Shown here one piece after another: positions 16,023 to 24,614 of a stretch of DNA of 64,000 nucleotides. Every line of letters begins with the position of its first letter. Within the stretch, counting starts at the first letter, position 1. Source of the DNA: Planosporangium thailandense (GTDB taxonomy: Bacteria > Actinomycetota > Actinomycetes > Mycobacteriales > Micromonosporaceae); NCBI RefSeq assembly GCF_011947195.1, contig NZ_JAATVY010000030.1, positions 1 to 64,000 of the forward strand, in the 5' to 3' direction. The position numbers and the translations under genes are program-made. The notes under the pieces are model-generated. The model was not told the DNA's origin, did no database searches, and was given only the letters and a program-made list of their open reading frames with translations.

Positions 16023-17543
16023 CTAGGCGTTGAAGAAGGGGGTCCGCTTGCCGGTACGGATCTGGACCGTCTTCACTTCGGTGAACTCGTCGAAGCCGAC
16101 CTGGCCCATCTCACGGCCGTACCCGCTCTTCTTGACGCCGCCGCCGGGCAGCATGGGCGCGCCGTCGATCGTGGTGTTGACCCACACGGTCCCGCTGCGC
16201 AGGCGGCGGGACGCGGTCAGGGCCTTGTCGATGTCCTTGGTCCACACCGAGTTCGCCAGCCCGTACTCGACGGAGTTGGCGAGCTCGATCGCCTCGTCGA
16301 GGTCACGGAACCGGGTGATCGTCAGCACCGGCCCGAAGATCTCCTCGTTGAAGACCTTCGCGGTGGTCGGTACGGCGTCGAGGATCGTCGGCTCGAGGAA
16401 CGTGCCGTCGCCGAACGCGCCGTCGGTGATCCGCGACCCGCCGCTCACGATGCGCGCGCCGTCGGCTTCGGCCGAGCCGATGTAGTCGAGCACCTTGTCG
16501 AGGTGGTCGGAGTGGATCAGCGGGCCCACGTCGGTGCCGTCGTCGAGCGGCTGGCCGACCCGCAGCCGGGACGTCCGGCGGACGAGCTCGGCGATGAAGT
16601 CGTCGGCGATGTCCTCGTGGACCAGCAGCCGGGCGCCCGAGACGCAGCACTCGCCGTTGTTGAAGAAGACGCCGAACATCACGCCGTCGATCGCGTCCTC
16701 GAGGTCGGCGTCGGGCAGCACGATGTTGGCGGCCTTGCCGCCGAGCTCGAGGGACAGCCGCTTGAGGTTGCTCTTGGAGGCCTCGACGATGCGCCGTCCC
16801 ACGTCCGTGCTGCCGGTGAACGAGAGGACGTCGACGTCCTCGGACTCGGCGATGTACTGGCCGACCACGCTGCCGCTGCCGGTGACGACGTTGACCACGC
16901 CTTCCGGGACGCCGGCCTCCTGACACAGGCGCGCGAACTCCAGCGTGCTGCTCGACGTGATCTCCGCCGGCTTGACGACCGCGGTGCAGCCGGCGGCGAT
17001 CGCGTACGGCAGCTTCTGCGCGAGCAGCAGCAGCGGGAAGTTCCACGGAGTGATCATCCCGACGACGCCGGCGGGTTCCCGGGCGACGAAGGCGGTGAAG
17101 TTCTCGCCGAGGTTGGTGTGAATGTCGCCGTGCGTCGACATCGCGAGCCCGGCGGCGTACTCGATCATGCCGATGGTGCCGTCGACGTCGCCGCGTGCGA
17201 GCCGGATCGACTTGCCGACCTCCTCGGCCTCCAGGCGCGCCAGCAGCTCCTTGTTCTGGCGTACCAGCTCGGCCAGGCGGAGCAGCACCCGGGCCCGCTC
17301 CTGGCCCGACAGCCTCGGCCAGGGGCCGTGGTCGAAGGCGCGCCGCGCGGCGGCGATCGCCCGCTGCGTGTCCTCCTGCGTGCCGCGGGAGTACTCGGCG
17401 ACGACGGCGCCGGTGCCGGGGGCGCGTCGGGCGTGGCGTTCGTCGGACGGCGGTTCGAATCTGCCGTCGATGAAGTGCCCGTACACGCGCGGTTGCATCG
17501 CAGCCGCGCTGCCGGTGGCACGAGACTCAGCCGTCGCTGTCAT
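16023..17543 (-). CDS. NAD-dependent aldehyde dehydrogenase
   Basis: 506 aa from the ATG opposite 17541-17543, with AGGAG a few bases upstream; longer readings run into the regulatory region. Glutamate base in LELGGKAAN, nucleophile cysteine in NNGECCVSG, coenzyme motif FTGSTDVGRR and the FNEEIFGPVL signature are all present. It is typical in length for betaine/gamma-aminobutyraldehyde-type ALDHs. It heads the leftward operon and is divergent from the GMC oxidoreductase, so an alcohol-to-aldehyde-to-acid sequence by the two is attractive. Two LacI-type palindromes lie in the shared upstream region. Confidence 0.9.
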   Translation of the reverse strand: MTATAESRATGSAAAMQPRVYGHFIDGRFEPPSDERHARRAPGTGAVVAEYSRGTQEDTQRAIAAARRAFDHGPWPRLSGQERARVLLRLAELVRQNKELLARLEAEEVGKSIRLARGDVDGTIGMIEYAAGLAMSTHGDIHTNLGENFTAFVAREPAGVVGMITPWNFPLLLLAQKLPYAIAAGCTAVVKPAEITSSSTLEFARLCQEAGVPEGVVNVVTGSGSVVGQYIAESEDVDVLSFTGSTDVGRRIVEASKSNLKRLSLELGGKAANIVLPDADLEDAIDGVMFGVFFNNGECCVSGARLLVHEDIADDFIAELVRRTSRLRVGQPLDDGTDVGPLIHSDHLDKVLDYIGSAEADGARIVSGGSRITDGAFGDGTFLEPTILDAVPTTAKVFNEEIFGPVLTITRFRDLDEAIELANSVEYGLANSVWTKDIDKALTASRRLRSGTVWVNTTIDGAPMLPGGGVKKSGYGREMGQVGFDEFTEVKTVQIRTGKRTPFFNA

Positions 17544-17631
17544 GACCACTCCTGACTGTTTCTGGATTCCACTGACCCCACCGCACCCGCTTGCCGAAAG
17601 ACCCCTCAGGTCGGCGGCCGCTCGACGCGCC

Positions 17632-17645
17632 GGGAAACGTTTACC
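17632..17645. promoter_or_regulatory. Candidate LacI-family operator 1 (divergent promoter)
   Basis: GGGAAACGTTTACC contains the perfect palindrome AAACGTTT (17635-17642), typical of LacI-family sites. It lies just before a TTGACG (17648) in the region between the aldehyde dehydrogenase and GMC genes. It resembles the sites at 17731, 23760 and 23815. Confidence 0.55.
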
Positions 17646-17730
17646 TCTTGACGTGACCGCTCCTGGAGGCGCAAAGTTAGCCGACCAAGAGCGGTGTTGC
17701 AATACCTGGCACCTCTTGTCGGAGGGTATC

Positions 17731-17743
17731 GGAAACCGTTTCC
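17731..17743. promoter_or_regulatory. Candidate LacI-family operator 2 (before the GMC gene)
   Basis: GGAAACCGTTTCC is a perfect odd-centred palindrome, 45 bases before the GMC start codon. With site 1 it brackets about 100 bases, a spacing suited to cooperative or looped repression of both divergent operons. The presumed ligand is the LacI protein encoded at 22537. Confidence 0.6.
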
Positions 17744-17787
17744 CGAAGCGAGAGGCACGGCCGGGCGGAATCAAAGTGGAGGAATCA

Positions 17788-19401
17788 ATGGCGCGCAGCG
17801 AGCTCGACTTCGACTACGTGATCGTGGGAGGAGGAACCGCAGGCTGTGTGCTCGCCGGCCGGCTGTCCGAGGACCCCACGGTCCGCGTACTCATGATCGA
17901 AGCGGGCCGCTCTGACCGTCATCCCTTCATCCACGTCCCGGCAGGCTTCGCCAAGTTGACGGTCGGACCGTACCAATGGGGCTTCACCAGCGCCCCGCAA
18001 CGCGCCTGCGGCGACCGGGTGATCCCGCTGCCCCAGGGCAAGGTCGTCGGCGGCGGCGGATCCATCAACGCCCAGGTGTTCACGCGAGGCGTTCCCGGCG
18101 ACTACGACGAGTGGGCCGACGTCTACGGCTGCAAGGGCTGGCGCTTCGCCGACATCCAGCGGTACTTCCTGCGCTCCGAGGGCAACGAGCGCCTGTCGGC
18201 GCCGTGGCACGGCACGGACGGCCCGCTCGGTGTGTCGGACCTGCCGACCCCCCACCCGCTGTCGAAGGCCTTCGTGCGCGCGGCGCAGGAGTTCGGGCTG
18301 CCGTACAACTCGGACTTCAACGGCGCCGAGCAGTACGGCGCCGGGTACTACCAGACCACGACCCGCGACGGTCGCCGGTGCAGCGCCGCGGCGGCGTATC
18401 TGAAGCCCGCGCTCAAGCGGCCGAACCTCGTCGTCAAGGCCGGGCACCTGACCAGCCGCATCATCCTCGACGGCAAGCGCGCGGTCGGCGTCGAGACGCT
18501 GAGCGGCGGCCAGCGGTTCCGGTTCTCGGCCCAGCGTGAGGTCCTGGTGGCGGCCGGGGCGTTCAACTCCCCGAAGGTGCTCCAGCTGTCCGGGATCGGC
18601 GACCCGGAGGACCTCAAGGCGGTCGGCATCGACGTCCGGCACGCCCTCGTCGGGGTGGGCAAGAACCTGCACGACCACTGCGACCTCGACATCATCTACG
18701 AGCTCAACGAGTACCAGAGTATGGACCGCTTCGACCGGGTCCGGCCGGCGACCGCACTCGCGGGCCTGCAGTACCTCGCGCTGCGCTCGGGCCCGCTGCG
18801 GTCCACGGTGGTGGAGGCGGGCGCCTTCTCGTACGCCAACCGGGACGAGGCGTCCCCGGACCTGCAGTTCCACTTCCTGCCGGCCTCGGGCGCGGAGGCC
18901 GGCATCGCCGCGGTCCGGCCGGGCTTCGGCGTCACCTTGAACTCCTACTTCGTGCGGCCGCGCAGCCGGGGCACCGTGCGCCTGGCGTCGGCCGACCCCC
19001 GTCAGCAGCCGATCATCGACCCGAACTTCGTCGCCGACGACTACGACCTCGAGATCAGCGCCGAAGGCGTCAAGCAGAGCCGGGAGATCATGGCTCAGCC
19101 GTCGATGGCCCCGCACATCAAGGCGGAGCACCTGGCCGGCGGCCGCCAGCTGAAGACCAAGGACGACTACATCAGGTTCGTCCGCGACTTCGGCCGCACG
19201 TCGTACCACCCGGTCGGCACGTGCGCCATGGGTGAGGGCGATCTGTCCGTCGTCTCGCCCGACCTTCGCGTCCACGGGCTCGAAGGGCTGCGGGTCGTCG
19301 ACTCGTCGGTCATGCCGCGCATCGTCAGCTCCAACACCCAGGCGCCAACCGTGATGATCGCGGAGAAGGCCGCTGACCTGATCCGTGGCATCGACGCGTA
19401 G
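17788..19401 (+). CDS. GMC-family FAD oxidoreductase (choline dehydrogenase-like)
   Basis: 537 aa; the ATG at 17788 follows GTGGAGGAA. The FAD-binding motif VGGGTAGCVLAGRLSED is at about residues 13-30, with GMC signature GGGGSINAQVFTRG further on. The active-site histidine (about residue 474) is in YHPVGTCAMG and the partner asparagine (about 516) in SSNTQAPT. The protein oxidises a primary or secondary alcohol and passes electrons to oxygen or the quinone pool. It is first in the rightward LacI-controlled run and diverges from an aldehyde dehydrogenase. Some GMC enzymes oxidise sugars at C3, but this one looks closer to choline/alkanol dehydrogenases. Confidence 0.88.
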   Translation: MARSELDFDYVIVGGGTAGCVLAGRLSEDPTVRVLMIEAGRSDRHPFIHVPAGFAKLTVGPYQWGFTSAPQRACGDRVIPLPQGKVVGGGGSINAQVFTRGVPGDYDEWADVYGCKGWRFADIQRYFLRSEGNERLSAPWHGTDGPLGVSDLPTPHPLSKAFVRAAQEFGLPYNSDFNGAEQYGAGYYQTTTRDGRRCSAAAAYLKPALKRPNLVVKAGHLTSRIILDGKRAVGVETLSGGQRFRFSAQREVLVAAGAFNSPKVLQLSGIGDPEDLKAVGIDVRHALVGVGKNLHDHCDLDIIYELNEYQSMDRFDRVRPATALAGLQYLALRSGPLRSTVVEAGAFSYANRDEASPDLQFHFLPASGAEAGIAAVRPGFGVTLNSYFVRPRSRGTVRLASADPRQQPIIDPNFVADDYDLEISAEGVKQSREIMAQPSMAPHIKAEHLAGGRQLKTKDDYIRFVRDFGRTSYHPVGTCAMGEGDLSVVSPDLRVHGLEGLRVVDSSVMPRIVSSNTQAPTVMIAEKAADLIRGIDA

Positions 19402-19435
19402 GCACCAGAACCTCGACGGGGGAGTAGGAGGCAGG

Positions 19436-20545
19436 GTGCGACCGCTCGTTGTCGCGGTCAACGGCGCCACCGGTCGGATGGGGCGGGCGCGTCACCTCGA
19501 GGGTGCGCTGATCCCGCTCCGCCGGTCGGGCGTGCGGTCCGGTGACAGCCGCCGCGAACTCGACCTCGTGCTGGTGGGCCGGCGCCCTGACGCGCTGCGG
19601 GAACTCGCCGCCGAACACGGGATCCAGCGCTGGTCCACCAGCCTCGACGAGGTGCTGAGTGACCCGGACGTCGACGTGTACTTCGACGCGCAACGCTCCG
19701 GGGAGCGCGCGGCCGCGGTGCGCGCCGCCATCGCCGCCGGCAAGCACGTGTACTGCGAGAAGCCGCTCGCGCCGACGCGGCTCGAAGCGGTGGCCCTCGC
19801 CCGCGCGGCGCAGAACGCGGGGGTGCGGACCGGGGTCGTACAGGACAAGCTGTTCACCCCCGGCTTCCGGGCACTCGGCGAGCTGGTCCGCGCGGGCCGG
19901 CTCGGCCGCGTCGTCGACGTGCGCGGCGACTTCGGGTACTGGGTGCACACCGGCGAGGACCGGGCGCCGCAACGGCCGTCCTGGAACTACCGCCGCGCCG
20001 ACGGCGGCGAGTTCATCGGCGACCTGTTCAGCCACTGGTTCTACCTCCTGGACCTGATCCGTACGCCGGTGAGTGTGGCGGCGCTGGGCGCCACCCACGT
20101 GCCGCAGCGTCACGACGAGCACGGGCAGCTGTACGACGTCGACGTCGAAGACCTGGCGCACGTCCTGGTCCGCCTCGATGACCGGGTGACCGGGGTGGTC
20201 TCGTCGTCGTGGATCCAGCGCCCGGCGACGCCCTTCACGTTGACGGTGCACGGCAGCCGTCTGAGCGCCCGGGCGACGCCGGACGGTTGTGCTGTCGCGG
20301 ACCTGACCACCGGCGACAAGGCCCCGTCAGCCGAGCCCCCCTGGCGACCGGTCGACGTGCCGAACCATGGCGACGAGTTCCTGTCGCAGTGGGGCGACTT
20401 CCTGGCCCATGTCGCGTTCGGCACGGACTACCGGCTGACTTTCAGTTACGCCGCGCGCGCAGCCGCCTTCTGCGACGCGATCCGCACCAGCCTTGCCCAG
20501 GGCACCTGGTGCGACATCCCCTACGAGGAGAGAGGGACGCGGTGA
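19436..20545 (+). CDS. Gfo/Idh/MocA-family sugar dehydrogenase
   Basis: 369 aa, starting at the GTG at 19436 behind a GTAGGAGG-type site. The N-terminal Rossmann domain has VNGATGRMG, and the conserved catalytic lysine is in YCEKPLAPTRLEAVAL. The C-terminal half is the alpha/beta substrate domain with HSHW-like GDLFSHWFYLLDL. Such enzymes oxidise sugars or inositols, often at C3. It is coupled by GTGA to the DUF993 gene and followed by a TIM-barrel isomerase. Trios like this occur in inositol and keto-sugar breakdown, but the exact substrate is unproven. Confidence 0.86.
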   Translation: MRPLVVAVNGATGRMGRARHLEGALIPLRRSGVRSGDSRRELDLVLVGRRPDALRELAAEHGIQRWSTSLDEVLSDPDVDVYFDAQRSGERAAAVRAAIAAGKHVYCEKPLAPTRLEAVALARAAQNAGVRTGVVQDKLFTPGFRALGELVRAGRLGRVVDVRGDFGYWVHTGEDRAPQRPSWNYRRADGGEFIGDLFSHWFYLLDLIRTPVSVAALGATHVPQRHDEHGQLYDVDVEDLAHVLVRLDDRVTGVVSSSWIQRPATPFTLTVHGSRLSARATPDGCAVADLTTGDKAPSAEPPWRPVDVPNHGDEFLSQWGDFLAHVAFGTDYRLTFSYAARAAAFCDAIRTSLAQGTWCDIPYEERGTR

Positions 20546-21705
20546 CCCCGTCTATCACTCTGCCGCGAAGCGACGGAACGTTCTACACCCGTCGCCTCAA
20601 CGCCCCTGCGGTGCTGCCGACATCGGCTCACCCCGCGACGTCCCGCGTCGCCTACGCGGCCGCCCATGTGGTCGCCGACCCGTTGCGGGCCTGTGCCGGC
20701 GACAGCGAAGCGCGGATCGACTGGGACGCCACCCTCGCCGTCCGCCGCCGGCTGTGGGGGCTCGGCCTCGGGGTCGCGGAAGCGATGGACACCGCGCAGC
20801 GGGGCATGGGCCTGTCCTGGGGCGCGGTTCAGCGGCTGGTCCGGGAGAGCCTCAGCGAAGCGTCGACCGTCGGCGCCGACGTCGTCGTCGGCGTCAGCAC
20901 CGACCAGCTCCCCGCCGGTGAGCGGCCCGACGTGGCGACCGTGCTGCAGGCCTACCGCGAACAGATCGGCTACGTGGAGTCCCATGGCGGGCGCGCCGTC
21001 GTCATGGCCAGCCGACACCTTGCCGCGGCTGCCGCGGGCCCCGACGACTACCAGAAGGTGTACTCGACCCTTCTCGCCGAGGCGGCCCGACCTGTCGTCC
21101 TCCACTGGCTGGGCGAGGCGTTCGACCCGGCGTTGCGTGGCTACTGGGGGAGCACCGACTTCGAGAAGGCGGCCGACGTCGTCCTGGGGATCATCAACGA
21201 CCATCCGGACAAGGTGGCAGGAATCAAGATGTCCCTGCTCGACGCCGACAAAGAGGTCGAGGTGCGGCGACGGCTCCCATCCGGCGTACGGCTGTTCACC
21301 GGTGACGACTACAACTACGTCGATCTCATCGCGGGGGACGGCGTCCACCACAGCGACGCGCTGCTCGGCGCGTTCGCGCTCATCGCGCCGTACGCCTCGG
21401 CCGCGCTCGCGGCGCTCGACGCCGACGACGTCCCGGGCTTTCGCGGCATCCTGTCCCCGACGCTCGGCCTCAGCCGGCTCGTGTTCGAGGCGCCGACGTA
21501 CTACTACAAGGTCGGCGTCGTGTGGCTGGCCTACCTCACCGGCGCGCAGAACCACTTCCGGATGATCGGAGGTCTGGAGTCGGGGCGCAGCGTCCTCCAC
21601 CTCGTGGAGGTGTTCGAACACGCCGACGATCTCGGGCTGTTTCCCGACCCGGACCTCGCCGCGGCCCGGATGGCCGCGGTCCTACAACTCAACGGAGTCG
21701 GATAG
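20542..21705 (+). CDS. DUF993 protein, dihydrodipicolinate synthase superfamily
   Basis: 387 aa from a GTG overlapping the previous stop. It matches the DUF993 group (PF06187), a little-studied branch of the DapA/aldolase TIM-barrel superfamily. The segment VAGIKMSLLDADKEV holds a lysine in the place of the Schiff-base lysine of DapA enzymes, and LFTGDDYNYVDLI follows. If catalytic, it would cleave or condense a 2-oxo acid or keto-sugar. It lies between a MocA dehydrogenase and a TIM-barrel isomerase with only 2-4 bases of spacing or overlap, so the three probably form one pathway segment. Confidence 0.8.
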   Translation: MTPSITLPRSDGTFYTRRLNAPAVLPTSAHPATSRVAYAAAHVVADPLRACAGDSEARIDWDATLAVRRRLWGLGLGVAEAMDTAQRGMGLSWGAVQRLVRESLSEASTVGADVVVGVSTDQLPAGERPDVATVLQAYREQIGYVESHGGRAVVMASRHLAAAAAGPDDYQKVYSTLLAEAARPVVLHWLGEAFDPALRGYWGSTDFEKAADVVLGIINDHPDKVAGIKMSLLDADKEVEVRRRLPSGVRLFTGDDYNYVDLIAGDGVHHSDALLGAFALIAPYASAALAALDADDVPGFRGILSPTLGLSRLVFEAPTYYYKVGVVWLAYLTGAQNHFRMIGGLESGRSVLHLVEVFEHADDLGLFPDPDLAAARMAAVLQLNGVG

Positions 21706-21707
21706 CG

Positions 21708-22517
21708 ATGGATCTGTCCCGTTGCAGTCTCAACTCGATGACCGTGCCGAGTCTGCGGCTGCCCGAGCTGGTCGAAACGGCCGTCGCCCACGGCATCCCG
21801 GCGATCGCCCCCTGGCGTGACATCGTCGACGACGTCGGCACCGCCAAGGCTGCGCGGATCATCCGCGACGCCGGGCTTCGGGTCTCCAGCCTCTGCCGCG
21901 GCGGCATGTTCACCGCGGACGATCCATCGGTTCGCCGAGCCGCGCTCGACGACAACCGGCGGGCGATCGAACAGGCGCGGGAGCTGGGCGCGGCCGCACT
22001 CGTGCTCGTCTGCGGCCCGGTGGTGGGTCGGGACCTGGCCGGTTCACGAGAGATGGTCTTCGACGGGATCTCCGCGCTCGTCGAGGACGCGCGGGCCGCG
22101 AACGTGCCGCTCGGCATCGAGCCACTGCACCCCATGATGATCGCCGGCCGATCGGTCATCACCACGCTCGGTGAGGCCAACGACCTGGCCGAGCGGGTCG
22201 GAGACGATGTCGTGGGCGTCGTCGTCGACGCCTACCATGTATGGTGGGACGCGGTCATCGAGCATGAGGTCGCCCGCGCCGGAAAACGTATTCTCGGATT
22301 CCATGTGTCCGACTGGGTTGTCCCCATCATGGGTGAGCTCTCCAGTCGTGGCCTGATGGGCGACGGACATATCGACCTTCCGCGCCTGTCCGCGAGCGTC
22401 ACCGCCGCCGGTTATCGCGGCGACGTCGAAGTGGAGATCATCAGTGATAGTCTTTCGCGGCGGGATCCACACGAGGTCGTGCGTTCCGTCCGTGAGCGCT
22501 TTGTGACGCACGTGTAG
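21708..22517 (+). CDS. TIM-barrel sugar phosphate isomerase/epimerase
   Basis: 269 aa, the ATG at 21708 two bases after the DUF993 stop. It belongs to the xylose-isomerase-like/AP-endonuclease 2 superfamily (IolE, hydroxypyruvate isomerase, sugar epimerases). Metal-binding positions are seen as GIEPLHPM, VVDAYHVWWD, GFHVSDW and VEVEIISD. The protein probably isomerises, epimerises or dehydrates a keto-sugar made by the preceding MocA protein. Related barrels also include the C-glycoside and 3-keto-sugar lyases, so lyase activity is a real alternative. Confidence 0.85.
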   Translation: MDLSRCSLNSMTVPSLRLPELVETAVAHGIPAIAPWRDIVDDVGTAKAARIIRDAGLRVSSLCRGGMFTADDPSVRRAALDDNRRAIEQARELGAAALVLVCGPVVGRDLAGSREMVFDGISALVEDARAANVPLGIEPLHPMMIAGRSVITTLGEANDLAERVGDDVVGVVVDAYHVWWDAVIEHEVARAGKRILGFHVSDWVVPIMGELSSRGLMGDGHIDLPRLSASVTAAGYRGDVEVEIISDSLSRRDPHEVVRSVRERFVTHV

Positions 22518-22536
22518 CGGCGGAGATCACGACATC

Positions 22537-23631
22537 ATGCCTAACAAGAAGAACGCGAGAACTCGCCACACGTCGGTCAGCCAGCGACGACAGGTCACGA
22601 TCATCGAGGTGGCCGAGGCGGCTGGCGTATCGATCGCGACCGTCTCCCGGGTGATGAGCGGAAGCCCGAGCGTCCGGTCCGAGCTGGTCGAGCGGGTCCG
22701 CCGCGCCGCCGACGAGCTCGGATACCGGCCCAACCCCGCCGCACAGCGCCTCGCCTCGGGCGTCGGTGACACCATCGGTGTCGTCGTGCCCAACCTCGCC
22801 AACCCGTACTTCTACGACGTCATCAAGGCGATGAACATCGCGGCGGCGACCGAGGGCTATCAGATGCTCATCGCCGACGCGAACGAGGATCCGGACGAGG
22901 AGTTCGACCTCTCCACCAACCTGCTCCGGCAGGTCGACGGGCTCGTTCTCGTCTCACCGCGGATGCCTGCCGCTTCGCTGCGTCGGCTCGCGCAGGAGAA
23001 CGTGCACATCGTCCTCGTCAACCGGGTGGCGGTGGGGGTCGGTCTCCCGACCGTCGCCGTCGACAACTACTCGGCGATGGTGGAGATCTGTGGGCACCTC
23101 GCCAGGCTCGGCCATCGGCGCGTCGTCTATCTGGCGGGTCCGGAGCTGTCCTGGCAGAACGTCGAGCGCCAGCGGGCCGTCGAACAGGCGGAGGCCTTCG
23201 GTCTCGAGGTGCAGACCGTACCCGCTGGAGCGAGCATCGACACCGGCCATGCCGCGGTCGACCGCGCGCTCGAACTCAAGCCGACGGCTCTGGTGTCCTT
23301 CAACGACCTGGTCGCGTTCGGTGCGCTGGCGCGCCTCCAGGAGCTGGGCGTGCGCGTTCCCGATGACGTGTCACTCACCGGGTTCGACGACATCCCCTTC
23401 GCCGCGTACGTGTCACCGTCGCTCACGACGGCGAACAGTCCACAGCGGGTCTTGGGGCAGCGCGCCTGGCAGGTGCTCCACCAGATGATGAGTGGAGCGG
23501 AGGTGGACGACACTCCGCTGGTGAAGGCGGAGGTCGTGATCCGCGGCTCCACGGCGGCGCCCACATCGTCCACTCCCGACCGGCTGCCGTCGCGACCCGC
23601 GGCCGGCTCCGCGGCTCCCTCCGTCCACTAG
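22537..23631 (+). CDS. LacI-family transcriptional regulator
   Basis: 364 aa from the ATG at 22537. The N-terminal helix-turn-helix (about residues 20-70: IIEVAEAAGVSIATVSRVMS, hinge NPAAQRLASG) is followed by a periplasmic-binding-protein-like effector domain ending in the usual LTGFDDIPFAAYVSPSLTT. The C-terminus has a low-complexity tail of about 30 residues rich in S, T, P and A. It probably represses the divergent operons at 17.5 kb, the SDR gene at 23.8 kb and perhaps the importer at 27.5 kb. A sugar-like inducer would be brought in by that importer. It is 19 bases after the isomerase, so it is likely co-expressed. Confidence 0.92.
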   Translation: MPNKKNARTRHTSVSQRRQVTIIEVAEAAGVSIATVSRVMSGSPSVRSELVERVRRAADELGYRPNPAAQRLASGVGDTIGVVVPNLANPYFYDVIKAMNIAAATEGYQMLIADANEDPDEEFDLSTNLLRQVDGLVLVSPRMPAASLRRLAQENVHIVLVNRVAVGVGLPTVAVDNYSAMVEICGHLARLGHRRVVYLAGPELSWQNVERQRAVEQAEAFGLEVQTVPAGASIDTGHAAVDRALELKPTALVSFNDLVAFGALARLQELGVRVPDDVSLTGFDDIPFAAYVSPSLTTANSPQRVLGQRAWQVLHQMMSGAEVDDTPLVKAEVVIRGSTAAPTSSTPDRLPSRPAAGSAAPSVH

Positions 23632-23671
23632 CCCGCAACCACCCGCGACCACCCGCAACCACCCGGAACCA
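23632..23671. repeat. Four tandem copies of a 10-base unit
   Basis: Four contiguous copies of CCCGCAACCA (copies 2 and 4 each with one change) begin at the first base after the LacI stop codon. The run is G-poor on the plus strand and makes no hairpin. No function can be given. Confidence 0.8.
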
Positions 23672-23759
23672 CCCCGTCTCCGCGCCGGCGCGCGTCGCGT
23701 CGACCGGCGCGTCTTCGGCATGTCCACGCTCTGCGGGTACGCCGCTCGGTTGCATTTTA

Positions 23760-23826
23760 GATAACGCTTACCAACTTATTTCCAATCTGTTGACAGTGGT
23801 TCACGCAACGAGTAGAAAACGCTTCC
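23760..23826 (+). promoter_or_regulatory. SDR-operon promoter flanked by two LacI-type operators
   Basis: TTGACA (23790-23795) and TAGAAA (23813-23818), 17 bases apart, form a convincing promoter. GATAACGCTTACC (23760-23772) lies upstream, and GAAAACGCTTCC (23815-23826) covers the -10 and start. The two sites share TAGAnAACGCTT, and read on the other strand match the GGTAAACGTTTCC-like sites at 17632 and 17731. An AAGGAGGT ribosome site follows at 23827. The geometry is that of a repressed promoter. Confidence 0.7.
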
Positions 23827-23842
23827 AAGGAGGTAACCGGTG

Positions 23843-24604
23843 ATGCGATTGCAGGGCAAGGTCTGCCTGGTGACGGGCGGGTCGTCCGGGATCGGATTGG
23901 CGATCAGCGAGCTGTTCGCGGCGGAAGGCGCGGCGCTCGCCGTGCTTTCGGTGGACGGCGAACAGCTGACCGCGGCCTGCAAGCAGCTGACGGCGGATGG
24001 ACACGAGGCGCTCGCGATCCACGGTGACGTCTCGCGCGAAGCGGACTGGGCGGCGGCGGTCGAGCAGACCCTCGCCGCGTACGGCCGCATCGACGTCCTC
24101 GTCAACAACGCCGGCTACGGCGTGCGGGGCACCGTCCTCGACACCGACCCGCAGGCCTGGAACGACATGTTCGCCACCAACGTCAACGGGGTCTACCTCG
24201 GCAGCCGCGCGGTGCTCCCGGTCATGTGCCGGAACGGATCGGGCTCGATCGTCAACGTCGCCTCGGTCGCGGGCGCGATCGGCATGTCGCAGCGCGCCGG
24301 GTACTGCGCCACCAAGGCGGCCGTCATCGGGCTCACCCGCGCCATGGCCATCGACCACGCGGACGCCGGTGTGCGGGTGAACGCCGTCGCGCCGGGCACG
24401 ACCGACTCCCCGTACTTCGACAAGATCAGTCCGGACGTCGCCGACCGCGCCGCCTTCCGTAAGCAGCTCGCCGAACGCCAGGTCCTTCGCCGTATGGGGA
24501 CGCCGGCCGAGATCGCCGCTGCGGCCCTGTTCCTGGCGAGCGACGAGTCCTCGTTCGCCACCGGCTCCGTCGTCACCGTTGACGGCGGCATGAGCATCTG
24601 GTGA
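23843..24604 (+). CDS. Short-chain dehydrogenase/reductase
   Basis: 253 aa from the ATG at 23843, eight bases after a perfect AAGGAGGT; a GTG at 23840 is an alternative. It is a classical SDR with TGGSSGIGLAI for the coenzyme, the NNAG motif, and the catalytic serine, tyrosine and lysine in VASVAGAIG and YCATK. The C-terminal TGSVVTVDGGMSIW is typical of FabG-like and sugar-alcohol SDRs. It opens a new transcript with its own strong promoter and two candidate LacI operators, followed by CoA-transferase and acyl-CoA dehydrogenase genes. It may therefore act as a 3-hydroxyacyl-CoA or sugar alcohol dehydrogenase. Confidence 0.9.
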   Translation: MRLQGKVCLVTGGSSGIGLAISELFAAEGAALAVLSVDGEQLTAACKQLTADGHEALAIHGDVSREADWAAAVEQTLAAYGRIDVLVNNAGYGVRGTVLDTDPQAWNDMFATNVNGVYLGSRAVLPVMCRNGSGSIVNVASVAGAIGMSQRAGYCATKAAVIGLTRAMAIDHADAGVRVNAVAPGTTDSPYFDKISPDVADRAAFRKQLAERQVLRRMGTPAEIAAAALFLASDESSFATGSVVTVDGGMSIW

Positions 24605-24614
24605 GGCGGACAGC

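Noticed and set aside
17538-17546. TGTCATGAC at the aldehyde dehydrogenase start, nearly the GntR core
   Set aside because: It arises from a Met-Thr start (ATGACA) and the base before it, lacks the longer flanking string, and lies in the LacI-type control region. I treat it as chance, though a binding test would settle it.
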